Below are positions 23,778-31,736 of a stretch of DNA of 48,297 nt, piece after piece. Source of the stretch: Asticcacaulis sp. UBA2476 (GTDB lineage: Bacteria; Pseudomonadota; Alphaproteobacteria; Caulobacterales; Caulobacteraceae). The stretch spans positions 1 through 48,297 of the forward strand of contig DDPE01000011.1 of assembly GCA_002342035.1 (NCBI GenBank), written 5' to 3'. Within the stretch, counting starts at the first letter, position 1. Each line of letters begins with the position of its first letter. The position numbers were made by a program, and so were the translations under genes. The notes under the pieces are model-generated. The model had not been told where the DNA came from and did no database searches. It was given only the letters and a program-made list of their open reading frames with translations.

Positions 23778-24821
23778 ATGAGCACCGCCAAAGGCTATGC
23801 CGCCCTTGCGCCTAAAGCCCCGTTGCAAGCATTTTCGTTCGAGCGCCGCGAACCTAATGATGACGATGTGGTCATCGATATCCAGTTCTGCGGCGTTTGC
23901 CATTCCGATATCCACCAGGTCCGCGATGAGTGGTTCCCCGGCATCTATCCGCAGGTCCCCGGCCACGAAATCGTCGGCGTTGTGACCAAGGTTGGCGCTA
24001 AGGTCAGCAAATTCAAGGAAGGCGACCGCGTCGGGGTCGGCTGTTTCGTCGATTCCTGCATCCACTGCCAGACGCGCGACGTGGATGCTGAGCAATACCT
24101 GCCCGACCTGACACAGACCTATAACGACCGTGACGCCAGCGGTCAGCCGACCTACGGCGGCTATTCCGACCACATTGTCGTCAAGGAAGGCTATGTCCTG
24201 TCGGTGCCGGATAATCTGCCGCTGGATGGCGCAGCGCCGTTGCTGTGCGCCGGGATTACCCTGTGGTCGCCGCTCAAGCACTGGAACGCCGGACCGGGTA
24301 AAAAAGTCGCCATCATTGGCCTGGGTGGCCTTGGTCATATGGGTGTGAAGCTGGCCCATGCGCTAGGTGCCGAAGTCACCGTCCTTAGTCAGTCGATGGC
24401 CAAGAAGGACGATGCCCTGCGTCTGGGGGCCGATCATTACTATCCGACTAATGATCCGAAAACCTTTGAGGCTCTGGCCGGTACGTTTGACCTGATCATC
24501 AACACCGTCTCGGCCCCGATCGACTGGAACGCTTATCTGAGCCTCGTCAAGGTCGATGGGACGATGGTGCTTGTGGGTGTGCCGGATAACCCCGTGCCGG
24601 TCAGCGCCTTTGCCCTGATCGCCGGACGTAAATCGCTGGCGGGTTCCATGATCGGCTCGATCAAAGAGACGCAGGAAATGCTCGATTTCTGTGGTCAGCA
24701 CAACATTGTCTCCGATATCGAAGTGATTGATATCAAAGACATAAATGCCGCCTATGAGCGGGTGATCAAATCCGATGTTCGCTATCGCTTTGTCATCGAT
24801 ATGGCGACGCTCAAAGGCTAA
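23778..24821 (+). CDS. Zinc-type NAD(P)-dependent alcohol dehydrogenase with reduced structural zinc site
   Basis: A 347-residue medium-chain dehydrogenase of the YahK/cinnamyl-alcohol type that interconverts aldehydes and alcohols. ATG 23778 is preferred because AAGGA lies 7 nt upstream; ATG 23760 lacks one. Catalytic zinc ligands are intact: Cys in CGVCHSD, His-Glu in GHE and Cys in LLCAG. The Rossmann motif GLGGLGHMGV is present. The structural-zinc loop, which in YahK has four cysteines, here reads DSCIHCQTRDVDAEQYL: the first two cysteines remain, the third and fourth are Arg and Leu. The enzyme may lack the structural zinc. A strong terminator follows. Confidence 0.9.
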   Translation: MSTAKGYAALAPKAPLQAFSFERREPNDDDVVIDIQFCGVCHSDIHQVRDEWFPGIYPQVPGHEIVGVVTKVGAKVSKFKEGDRVGVGCFVDSCIHCQTRDVDAEQYLPDLTQTYNDRDASGQPTYGGYSDHIVVKEGYVLSVPDNLPLDGAAPLLCAGITLWSPLKHWNAGPGKKVAIIGLGGLGHMGVKLAHALGAEVTVLSQSMAKKDDALRLGADHYYPTNDPKTFEALAGTFDLIINTVSAPIDWNAYLSLVKVDGTMVLVGVPDNPVPVSAFALIAGRKSLAGSMIGSIKETQEMLDFCGQHNIVSDIEVIDIKDINAAYERVIKSDVRYRFVIDMATLKG

Positions 24822-24827
24822 AGATTT

Positions 24828-24859
24828 AAAGGCCCTGCCGATACGGCAGGGCCTTTTTT
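24828..24859 (+). terminator. Intrinsic terminator after alcohol dehydrogenase
   Basis: AAAGGCCCTGCCG and CGGCAGGGCCTTT form a 13-bp stem with a 3-nt loop, ending in a run of T residues. Confidence 0.92.
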
Positions 24860-24915
24860 CTTGACCTTCGGATAAGAGTCACGCTGTTCTAGCGCGCTAA
24901 TTTGCGGAGGTGGCC

Positions 24916-25599
24916 GTGGCTGATATCGCCCTTGATGAGCAATGGAAATCTGCCCTGGAGGCGGAGTTTTCGGCCCCTTATATGCAGGCGCTGAAAACCT
25001 TTCTGACGGCGGAAAGGGCGGCGGGCAAACGCATATTCCCCAAGGGTTCGGAATATTTCGCCGCGCTTAACCTGACGCCGCTCGACAGCGTCAAAGTGGT
25101 GATTTTGGGACAGGATCCCTATCACGGCGAAGGTCAGGCGCATGGTCTGTCGTTTTCGGTGCGTCCGGGCGTGAAAACCCCGCCGTCTCTGGTCAATATC
25201 TATAAGGAATTACAGGCTGATCTCGGTATCGTACCCGCCCGTCATGGGTTCTTAGAGCATTGGGCGAAGCAGGGCGTGCTGCTGCTGAATGCGGTGCTGA
25301 CGGTTGAGATGGCGCAGGCCGCCTCCCATCAGGGCAAGGGATGGGAAAAGTTCACAGACGCCGTCATCCGGGCAGTCAATGACCTGCCGCATCCGGTGGT
25401 GTTTATCCTGTGGGGGGCTTATGCGCAGAAAAAAGCGGCCTTTGTGAACGCCGATAAGCATCTGGTGATCAAATCGGCCCATCCATCACCGCTATCGGCC
25501 CATAACGGTTTTTTAGGCTCAAAGCCGTTTTCAAAAACCAATGATTTTCTTAAGTCAAAAGGCCTCAAGCCCATCGATTGGCAGTTGCCAAACCTATAA
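24916..25599 (+). CDS. ung: Uracil-DNA glycosylase
   Basis: A 227-residue family 1 uracil-DNA glycosylase that excises uracil from DNA at the first step of base excision repair. GTG 24916 is chosen because GGAGG sits 5 nt upstream; GTG 24910 overlaps that site. GQDPYHGEGQAHGLSF holds the catalytic water-activating Asp67, and HPSPLSAHNGFLG near residue 190 is the DNA minor-groove and catalytic His loop. Length and motifs are typical. It is convergent with leuA, with a structured hairpin region between. Confidence 0.96.
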   Translation: MADIALDEQWKSALEAEFSAPYMQALKTFLTAERAAGKRIFPKGSEYFAALNLTPLDSVKVVILGQDPYHGEGQAHGLSFSVRPGVKTPPSLVNIYKELQADLGIVPARHGFLEHWAKQGVLLLNAVLTVEMAQAASHQGKGWEKFTDAVIRAVNDLPHPVVFILWGAYAQKKAAFVNADKHLVIKSAHPSPLSAHNGFLGSKPFSKTNDFLKSKGLKPIDWQLPNL

Positions 25600-25651
25600 A
25601 AGCCAAACCCAGCCTACGGGCCGCCCCGAGGCTGGGCCCGAGACTGGCTTT
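25599..25651. terminator. Compound hairpin between convergent ung and leuA
   Basis: Nested pairs AAAGCC/GGCTTT (outer) and CCCAGCCT/AGGCTGGG (inner, 25608-25615 with 25629-25636) form a long stem just after the ung stop. There is no clean T-run, so it may act as a bidirectional terminator. Confidence 0.5.
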
Positions 25652-25670
25652 GTCGATTTTAATTCCGCGT

Positions 25671-25699
25671 AAAGTACACTGAGCGTAGCGAAGGACTTT
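25671..25699. repeat. 29-bp dispersed repeat, copy 1
   Basis: Begins AAAGTACACTGAGCG and ends AGCGAAGGACTTT. A second copy at 48194-48222 differs at one base. AAAGT/ACTTT ends are self-complementary. It resembles the CACTGAGCGNAGCGAAG intergenic repeats found widely in bacteria. Confidence 0.8.
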
Positions 25700-25708
25700 T
25701 CGCGGAGG

Positions 25709-27382
25709 TTACAATGCGTTGGCGGCTGATAGTATGGCCTTTACCGACGCCGTGGCCGTATCGGAATCGATACCAACCCCAAACACCTTGCGGTCGTCGG
25801 GCGTTTTACACTCCACATAGGCCACCGCCTTGGCGTCCGTGCCTTTGTAAAGCGCATGTTCGTGGAAATCGACGACTTCGAGGCCCAGCCCATAGCTGTC
25901 GTTTAGCGCATTGACTGCCGAAGAAATCAAACCATTGCCGCGGCCATTGACCGGGACTTCGACCCCGTCATGGCGGATACGGCCGGCAAACAGTCGCTCT
26001 CCGCCGGTGCGCAAAATACCGGAATCGGCATATTCTAGCAGCTCATATTTCTGTTCGCCGTTCAGATGATAAGCACCTTCAAACGCATGCCAGATGTCTT
26101 CGGCGTGCATTTCCTTGCCCGTCGCGTCGGCAATTTCCTGAATCTTGCGGGAGAAATCGACCTGAAACCGACGCGGCAGTTTCAAGCCCTTATCCTGCTC
26201 CAGTATCCAGGCGATGCCGCCCTTACCCGACTGAGAATTGACGCGGATGACCGCCTCATAGCTTTCGCCCAGATCGGCCGGATCAATTGGCAGATAGGGC
26301 ATTTCCCAAATGCCGTCATTGCGCTGTTCGTGGGCGGCAAAGCCCTTGCGGATGGCGTCCTGGTGCGAGCCCGAAAAGGCCGTGAATACCAGCTCACCGG
26401 CATAGGGGTGGCGCGGATGGACGGGCAGGGCGTTGCAATATTCGACCGTGCGCACGACGCTGCGGATATCGGAGAAATCAAGGTTTGGCGTGATGCCTTG
26501 GGTATAAAGGTTCAGCGCCAGAGTCACCAGATCGACATTGCCGGTACGCTCACCATTGCCGAATAGGCAGCCTTCGATCCGGTCAGCCCCGGCCAGCAGT
26601 GACAGTTCGGCGGCGGCAATCCCCGTGCCGCGGTCATTATGCGGGTGGATCGAAATGATGGCCGCATCCCGGCGCGACAGTTTACGGCAGAAATACTCGA
26701 TCTGATCGGCATAGAGGTTGGGCATGGAGACCTCAACGGTCGCCGGCAGGTTCAGGATCACCGGATTTTCCGGCGACGCCCCAAATACGTCCATGACGCG
26801 TTCGCAGACCTCAACGGCGAAGTCGAGTTCGGTCGCCGAAAACGTCTCCGGCGAATATTCAAACATCCACCTTGTGTCGGGTTGTTTGGCGGCCTCAGCC
26901 ATGATGGCGGTGGCGCCCTTGACGGCCAAAGCGATCACATCGGCCTTTTCCAGACCGAACACGACCCGCCGGAACAAAGGCGAGGTGGCGTTATACAGGT
27001 GAACGATCGCCTGTTTGGCGCCTTTCAGCGACTCAAAAGTGCGCGCAATAAGGTCTTCGCGCGACTGCACCAACACCTGAACGGCGACATCATCAGGGAT
27101 ATGGCTGCCTTCGATCAGCTTGCGCACAAAATCAAATTCGATCTGCGACGCCGACGGAAAGCCGACTTCAACCTCTTTCAGGCCGACTTCCATCAGCTTG
27201 TTCCAGAAGCGCATCTTCTTTTCGACGTCCATCGGATCGGCCAGCGCCTGATTACCGTCGCGCAGGTCGGTCGACAGCCAGCGCGGCGCGGCGGTGATGG
27301 ATTTTGACGGCCATTTCCGGTCGGACATATCGACGCCCAGATCAAACGGGCGGTATTTATCGGCAGGATTTTTTAACATCAT
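25709..27382 (-). CDS. leuA: 2-isopropylmalate synthase
   Basis: A 557-residue enzyme (556 if the second of two adjacent ATGs is used) that condenses acetyl-CoA with 2-oxoisovalerate, the first committed step of leucine synthesis. STDLRDGNQALADPM near residue 38 is the metal-binding N-terminal motif of DRE-TIM metallolyases, SIHPHNDRGTGIAAAELSL carries the HxH metal ligands, and GCLFGNGERTGN follows. The C-terminal about 130 residues form the regulatory domain that binds leucine. The sequence resembles the TIGR00970 (yeast/actinobacterial) form. No ribosome binding site is visible; upstream is a possible leader-peptide attenuator. Confidence 0.95.
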   Translation of the reverse strand: MMLKNPADKYRPFDLGVDMSDRKWPSKSITAAPRWLSTDLRDGNQALADPMDVEKKMRFWNKLMEVGLKEVEVGFPSASQIEFDFVRKLIEGSHIPDDVAVQVLVQSREDLIARTFESLKGAKQAIVHLYNATSPLFRRVVFGLEKADVIALAVKGATAIMAEAAKQPDTRWMFEYSPETFSATELDFAVEVCERVMDVFGASPENPVILNLPATVEVSMPNLYADQIEYFCRKLSRRDAAIISIHPHNDRGTGIAAAELSLLAGADRIEGCLFGNGERTGNVDLVTLALNLYTQGITPNLDFSDIRSVVRTVEYCNALPVHPRHPYAGELVFTAFSGSHQDAIRKGFAAHEQRNDGIWEMPYLPIDPADLGESYEAVIRVNSQSGKGGIAWILEQDKGLKLPRRFQVDFSRKIQEIADATGKEMHAEDIWHAFEGAYHLNGEQKYELLEYADSGILRTGGERLFAGRIRHDGVEVPVNGRGNGLISSAVNALNDSYGLGLEVVDFHEHALYKGTDAKAVAYVECKTPDDRKVFGVGIDSDTATASVKAILSAANAL

Positions 27383-27661
27383 AGGGGTGGTACACCACAA
27401 AATACGGATAGATCAAAACATGTGACTACGGCGATATGCTCAAGCCGTCGGGTCGCCGTCAGTCCCGACGCCAGAGCATAAGTCGGATAATGAGCATCGA
27501 CCGCGCATTTGCGCAGGTTTCAGGCTCACTGAGTTTAGACGTTTGATCCGTCAACATATCACACCCGTAACGACATCCGCGCCAATCAGGTTGGCGCTGA
27601 ATCTGAGGCGCACCCTATCTCACACCCGTTCGGTGAGGTCAATAAAAGTTAAGGACGAAGC
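27383..27661 (-). promoter_or_regulatory. leuA leader region with possible attenuator
   Basis: The 279-bp gap carries, on the leuA strand, a short frame rich in Leu/Ile codons near its end (27459-27557) followed by two mutually exclusive stems. Stem A pairs 27480-27474 plus 27470-27464 with 27452-27446 plus 27441-27435; its 5' arm includes the Leu codons of the short frame. Stem B pairs 27459-27453 with 27434-27428, and its loop is exactly the 3' arm of stem A. A palindrome GTGGTGTACCAC sits just before leuA. This is the geometry of amino-acid attenuation, although no clear T-run terminator follows stem B. Confidence 0.45.
27459..27557 (-). CDS. Possible leucine leader peptide (32 aa)
   Basis: A 32-codon frame starts at ATG 27557 and ends at TGA 27459-27461. 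Its last third reads SMLIIRLMLWRRD, with three Leu and two Ile codons in eight positions, directly over the 5' arm of an RNA stem. An internal ATG (codon 21) would give a 12-residue peptide of the same C-terminus. The ribosome binding site is weak for either. Position upstream of leuA and the codon content suggest an attenuation leader; chance cannot be excluded. Confidence 0.4.
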   Translation of the reverse strand: MLTDQTSKLSEPETCANARSMLIIRLMLWRRD

Positions 27662-28852
27662 TTAGAGATAGCGGCTTAAAGCTGCACTCAGGACGGGGAT
27701 GTTTTCCACCGTCAGACCGGCGATATTGATGCGACCGGAACCGGCCATATAGATGCCGTTGTCTTCGCGAAGTGCTGTGACCTGATCCGGCGACAGCGGT
27801 AGCAGCGAGAACATGCCAGTCTGGGCCGCCATAGGTGCCAGACGCGGATGGGCGGCGGCCAGAAGCATACGCAGTTCCACCAGACGGCCTTGAGTTTCGG
27901 CCAGTTCGTCCTTCCAGATCTGGGTCAGTTCTGCATCCTGTAAGATAGTGCGCACAATCGCCCCGCCGTGATCGGGCGGCATCGACCAGTGGGTCCGGGC
28001 AATCACCAGAATATTGCCGAGTACGCGCTGAGCCAGACTCTCTGTTGCCGCCAGCGCGTAGATGGCCCCGACCCGTTCGCGGTACAGACCAAAATTCTTA
28101 TCACACGAATAGGCGATCAGGGCGTTGGGTACTAGCGCGAGCAAGGCTCGCGTGGCCTTCGCATCATCTTCAAGGCCGTTGCCCAGCCCCTGATAGGCCA
28201 GATCAATGATCGGCAGCAGGCCGCGCTTAGCAATAAAATCGCCGAGGGTTCCCCATTGAGCCGCTGTGAACTCAGCGCCGGCCGGATTGTGACAGCAGCC
28301 ATGCAGGAGAACAGCATCACCTGAGCGGGCGGCCTTGAGCGCGTCCATCATCTCATCGAACAGGACGGTCTGGGTGGCCTTGTCAAAGAACGGATGCTCA
28401 ACGACCTCAACCCCCGCAGACTTAAAAATCGGGCCGTGGTTAGGCCAGGTCGGAGTGCCAACAAAAACACGCGAACCGGTTAGTCTCAAGAGTTCCGCAA
28501 TCAGTTTCAGTGCGCCCGTACCACCGGGGGTCTGAACCCCGACCATGCGCTTGGTTGTGGCCAGCGATTCGCCAAAGGCCAGTGGCTTCAAGAGTTCAAC
28601 ATAGACCGGATCGCCTTCTGGCCCCAGATAGGACTTTGAGGTTTGCTCGCTTAACAATCGTTGTTCGGCGGCCTTGACCGCCGCCATGACCGGCGTGGCT
28701 CCATCCGCATTGCGATAGACGCCGACCCCCAGATCGATCTTAGAGATGCGCGGATCGTTGCGGTACATACCGATCAGGGCCAGCAGGCCATCGGCGGGCT
28801 GATCCTTAAGGGCGGCAAACGGGTCGCGCTGGGCGGTAGCGGCATCGGTCAT
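27662..28852 (-). CDS. tyrB: Aromatic/aspartate-type aminotransferase
   Basis: A 396-residue PLP-dependent class I aminotransferase of the AspC/TyrB subgroup. ATG 28852 gives the standard N-terminus MTDAATAQRDPFAALKDQPADG; a longer frame to 28894 is rejected. KIDLGVGVYRNADGATPVM is the family substrate-loop start, HGCCHNPAGAEF carries the conserved Asn-Pro-x-Gly, and SCDKNFGLYRERVGA contains the PLP-binding Lys and conserved Arg region. It would transfer amino groups between glutamate and aromatic or branched ketoacids; being next to leuA makes a leucine-forming role possible. It is upstream of the leuA leader on the same strand. Confidence 0.9.
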   Translation of the reverse strand: MTDAATAQRDPFAALKDQPADGLLALIGMYRNDPRISKIDLGVGVYRNADGATPVMAAVKAAEQRLLSEQTSKSYLGPEGDPVYVELLKPLAFGESLATTKRMVGVQTPGGTGALKLIAELLRLTGSRVFVGTPTWPNHGPIFKSAGVEVVEHPFFDKATQTVLFDEMMDALKAARSGDAVLLHGCCHNPAGAEFTAAQWGTLGDFIAKRGLLPIIDLAYQGLGNGLEDDAKATRALLALVPNALIAYSCDKNFGLYRERVGAIYALAATESLAQRVLGNILVIARTHWSMPPDHGGAIVRTILQDAELTQIWKDELAETQGRLVELRMLLAAAHPRLAPMAAQTGMFSLLPLSPDQVTALREDNGIYMAGSGRINIAGLTVENIPVLSAALSRYL

Positions 28853-29050
28853 GTAACAGGTATCCGTTGAAACTTTTCGTCGGGTGTTTAGCACATGGTC
28901 TCAACGGAAACTATTCAAAAAGGCATCCATTGCGGAATAGAATTACCTTTCGTCTTTGACGCGCTGACTGATGATAAATTTACTGTCATGGCGGCGGACT
29001 ATGGTTTAGCGTTTTAGTCTCACATTCACCGAAACAGGAAAGGTCATCCC

Positions 29051-29485
29051 ATGTTACGCACGGCTACGGCAAAATGGAGCGGCGACGGCGCCACAGGTCA
29101 GGGCGGTCTGACGACCCAGAGCGGGGTATTCACCGATCAGCCCTATTCTTTTAAACTGCGCTTTGAAAACGCCGACGGCAAGGCGGGCACTAACCCCGAA
29201 GAACTGATCGCGGCGGCCCACTCAGGCTGTTTTACGATGGCGCTGGCGTTTGCCTTGGGTAAGGCGGGTTTTACGGCTGATCATATGGCGACCGATGCCG
29301 AGGTTGATCTTCAGCAGGCCGATGGCGGGTTTGCCATTGCGGGTATCAAGCTGAAACTGACCGCCACCATCCCCGGCATTTCCGATGCGCAGTTTCAGGA
29401 AGTGGCCGCCGGTGCCAAGGCCAATTGCCCAATCTCAAAAGCCTTGTCGGCGGTGCTGATCACATTAGAGGCTATTTTGGCGTAG
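29051..29485 (+). CDS. OsmC family peroxiredoxin
   Basis: A 144-residue OsmC-type organic hydroperoxide reductase. It has AAHSGCFTMALAFAL (peroxidatic Cys near 60) and AKANCPISKAL (resolving Cys near 125), the two conserved cysteines, plus an NPEELIAAAH motif with the catalytic Glu. AGGAAAGG lies about 10 nt before ATG 29051. It reduces organic peroxides with lipoyl-type or other thiol donors, in the cytoplasm. A REP-like repeat follows the stop codon. Confidence 0.93.
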   Translation: MLRTATAKWSGDGATGQGGLTTQSGVFTDQPYSFKLRFENADGKAGTNPEELIAAAHSGCFTMALAFALGKAGFTADHMATDAEVDLQQADGGFAIAGIKLKLTATIPGISDAQFQEVAAGAKANCPISKALSAVLITLEAILA

Positions 29486-29488
29486 TTT

Positions 29489-29536
29489 AAGCGCATCCCA
29501 AAAAGTGTCAGGCGGTTTTTGGATAAGATGCGCGTC
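29489..29536 (+). repeat. REP-like palindromic repeat, copy 1
   Basis: A 48-bp element beginning AAGCGCATCCC with core AAAAAGTGT, a short loop, TTTTTGGAT and closing GATGCGC. It folds as GCGCATC/GATGCGC plus CCAAAAA/TTTTTGG. The reverse complement of 30966-31013 matches it at 40 of 48 positions. Confidence 0.85.
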
Positions 29537-29639
29537 TGACTTAAAATGTCGCCTTTTTACCAGCGCAGGCGCAATTTACGGCCATTTACGGGTGCGTTTC
29601 AAAAAAGCGCTTGCCTTGGTTTCACATGTTATCGGATAG

Positions 29640-29670
29640 AGGCCTTTGATAGTTTTTTCAAAGGCCTTTT
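29640..29670 (+). terminator. Terminator-like hairpin just before nucleoside transporter start
   Basis: AGGCCTTTGA (29640-29649) pairs with TCAAAGGCCT (29658-29667), a perfect 10-bp stem ending in TTTT, 7 nt before the downstream ATG. It could terminate osmC transcription, attenuate the transporter, or hide its ribosome binding site. Confidence 0.7.
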
Positions 29671-29676
29671 CCGTTC

Positions 29677-30957
29677 ATGACCTACGGTTTTCACAATATC
29701 CAGAGCCTGATCGGCATCGCCGTCATGTTGTTTGCCTGCTGGGTATTGTCGGAGAACAAACGAAAATTCCCCTTTGTGCTGACCATCGGCGCGATCGGCG
29801 TTCAGGTTGGACTGATCCTGCTGTTTTTCGGGGTGCCGCAGGCGCAGGTAGTGCTCGATGCGGTCAATTCAGCGGTCGATGGTCTGGCGCTGGCCACCCG
29901 TCAGGGCACCCAGTTCGTGTTTGGCTATCTGGGCGGCGGCAATCAGCCCTATCAGGTCGTCAATCAAGGCGGATTGTTTGTGTTTGCCTTTGAAGTTCTG
30001 CCACTTATTCTGGTGATTTCGGCTCTGTCGGCGCTGCTGTGGCACTGGCATATTCTGAAATGGATCACGCAGGCGTTCGGATTCCTGTTCCAAAAGACGA
30101 TGGGGCTGGGCGGCGCGTCGGCGCTGGCGGTGGCGACCAACATATTTTTGGGCATGATCGAGAGCCCGATTGTCATCAAGGCCTACCTGTCGAAGTTATC
30201 ACGCTCCGAAGTGTTTATGATGATGGTGGTGGGCCTTGCCACCGTTGCCGGGTCGACCATGGTCGCCTATGCGCTGATCCTGCGGGATGTACTGCCTAAT
30301 GCCGCCGGCCATGTGCTGGTAGCGTCAATCCTGTCCGCCCCGGCCGGTGTTCTGCTGTCGAGGGTGATCGTGCCGGAAAAGGAAGGCGAGGGCGGCTATT
30401 ACGCTGACTACGATAGCTCGCTCAAGTACGATTCCGCCATCGATGCCATCGTTAAGGGCACCAGCGACGGCCTGATGGTAGTCATGAACATCTCCGCCAT
30501 CCTGATCGTGTTTGTGGCCTTGGTTTCGCTGGTCAATGTCATGCTGTCGGGCCTGCCGCTGGTCGGCGGTGAAGCCGTCACGCTGGAGCGTATCTTAGGG
30601 ATTGCTTTCTCCCCTCTGGCTTGGCTGATCGGCGTGCCGTGGGAAGAAGCGCAAAAGGCAGGATGGATTCTGGGGGTGAAACTGACCCTGACCGAGTTCG
30701 TGGCCTTCCTAAAACTGGGGGCCATTCCGGCCACCGAAATGAGCGAGCGCACGCGGATGCTGCTGACCTACGCGATTTGCGGCTTTGCCAATATCGGCTC
30801 AGTCGGTATCACGGTCACGGGCCTGAGTGTGCTTATGCCCGAACGGCGCGAAGAGGTGCTTGGCCTTGTGTGGAAAGCCCTGTTTGCCGGGTTTGTCGCC
30901 ACCTGTCTGACCGCTGCCGTGGTCGGGGCTTTGCCGTCAAACCTGTTCGTTCGGTAG
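29677..30957 (+). CDS. CNT/NupC-type nucleoside transporter
   Basis: A 426-residue integral membrane protein of the concentrative nucleoside transporter family, importing nucleosides with H+ or Na+. N-terminal hydrophobic helices are followed by the conserved GASALAVATNIFLGMIESP (about 140-158; GxxExx-type core), ATVAGSTMVAYALIL, and the C-terminal YAICGFANIGSVGITVTGL segment, all typical nucleoside-gate motifs. No ribosome binding site is seen in front of ATG 29677 because a perfect hairpin occupies that position, so either translation is leaderless-like or regulated, or a later start is used. It is flanked by an inverted pair of REP-like repeats. Confidence 0.92.
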   Translation: MTYGFHNIQSLIGIAVMLFACWVLSENKRKFPFVLTIGAIGVQVGLILLFFGVPQAQVVLDAVNSAVDGLALATRQGTQFVFGYLGGGNQPYQVVNQGGLFVFAFEVLPLILVISALSALLWHWHILKWITQAFGFLFQKTMGLGGASALAVATNIFLGMIESPIVIKAYLSKLSRSEVFMMMVVGLATVAGSTMVAYALILRDVLPNAAGHVLVASILSAPAGVLLSRVIVPEKEGEGGYYADYDSSLKYDSAIDAIVKGTSDGLMVVMNISAILIVFVALVSLVNVMLSGLPLVGGEAVTLERILGIAFSPLAWLIGVPWEEAQKAGWILGVKLTLTEFVAFLKLGAIPATEMSERTRMLLTYAICGFANIGSVGITVTGLSVLMPERREEVLGLVWKALFAGFVATCLTAAVVGALPSNLFVR

Positions 30958-30965
30958 TTTTTTAG

Positions 30966-31013
30966 GTCGCGCAATTTATCCAAAAATCGCTTCACACTTT
31001 TTGGATTGCGCTT
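30966..31013 (-). repeat. REP-like palindromic repeat, copy 2 (inverted)
   Basis: Inverted counterpart of the copy at 29489-29536, with the same CCAAAAA/TTTTTGG stem and GCGCA/TGCGC ends. It lies in the 57-bp gap between the convergent transporter and thioesterase genes and could serve as a bidirectional terminator. Confidence 0.85.
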
Positions 31014-31014
31014 G

Positions 31015-31452
31015 CTAGAACTTTCTGATCACACCTGAAAAGGCCATGATCGGTTTATCCCCGACGTGCAGCATGCCGCGCGCGAATATGGTCGTGCGGC
31101 CGGATCTGACGACTTCACCTGTCGCAATGACGATATCGCCAACATTGCCGGGATTGAGAAACTGAGAATCGAGTTGCATGGTCACGCCACGCGAGCCTTC
31201 GAGGTCACCGACCGCGAAGGCAAACAACGCCGTATCCGCCAGCGATAACATAGACCCGCCATGCATAATGCCGCCGCCATTCATGTGGCGCTCATCGACC
31301 TTCATGGCGACGCGCATATGGCCAGCGTCATCGAACTGATAATAAAACGGCCCGATCAGCTTGACATAGGGGTCTTGTTTAGGCGACAGGAACCAGCCCT
31401 TGAATTCGCCGTCTTCGATCAAAACCGGTTCAAGACTTAAATGATCGGCCAC
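31015..31452 (-). CDS. PaaI-type hotdog-fold thioesterase
   Basis: A 145-residue acyl-CoA thioesterase family protein. GTG 31452 is chosen because AGGAG lies 8 nt upstream; an ATG at 31470 lies before that site. The hotdog motif GGGIMHGGSMLSLADTALF (around residue 60-78) holds the conserved HGG and Asp. The strand SQFLNPGNVGDIVIATGEVV is the standard continuation. It would hydrolyse short or aromatic acyl-CoAs in the cytoplasm; the substrate is unknown. It is divergent from the DUF3253 gene, whose start is 30 bp away. Confidence 0.88.
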   Translation of the reverse strand: MADHLSLEPVLIEDGEFKGWFLSPKQDPYVKLIGPFYYQFDDAGHMRVAMKVDERHMNGGGIMHGGSMLSLADTALFAFAVGDLEGSRGVTMQLDSQFLNPGNVGDIVIATGEVVRSGRTTIFARGMLHVGDKPIMAFSGVIRKF

Positions 31453-31482
31453 GGGCTTACTCCTGCACATCGGACTTAATAT

Positions 31483-31734
31483 ATGTCGCTATCCATAGAA
31501 GATGCTATTTTCGACCTGCTATCGAAGGCGGCGCCGGGGGAAAGTATCAATCCCAACCAGGTGGCTCAGGCTGTAGACCCGGAAATGTGGCGGCGTCAAC
31601 TGCCGAAAGTGCGCACCACTGTGGTCGGCCTCGCACGGCAAGGCAAGATTGAGGTGTTGCGTAAGGGCAAGCCTGCTGATCCGAATACTTTCAAGGGCAT
31701 TTACCGGCTACGGTTGCCGGTTGCAGGCGAGTAG
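31483..31734 (+). CDS. DUF3253 domain-containing protein
   Basis: An 83-residue protein that is entirely a DUF3253 domain: IEDAIFDLLSKAAPGESINP, then VAQAVDPEMWRRQLPKVRTT and the C-terminal FKGIYRLRL. The predicted fold is a small winged helix, and the pattern of a helix pair followed by KIEVLRKGKPADP fits a wing. A nucleic-acid-binding role is suggested by fold only. No ribosome binding site is obvious. Confidence 0.82.
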   Translation: MSLSIEDAIFDLLSKAAPGESINPNQVAQAVDPEMWRRQLPKVRTTVVGLARQGKIEVLRKGKPADPNTFKGIYRLRLPVAGE

Positions 31735-31736
31735 AA

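Noticed and set aside
26639..27307. 222-codon plus-strand frame inside leuA
   Set aside because: Antisense to a clear leuA; composition typical of a shadow frame and no family resemblance.
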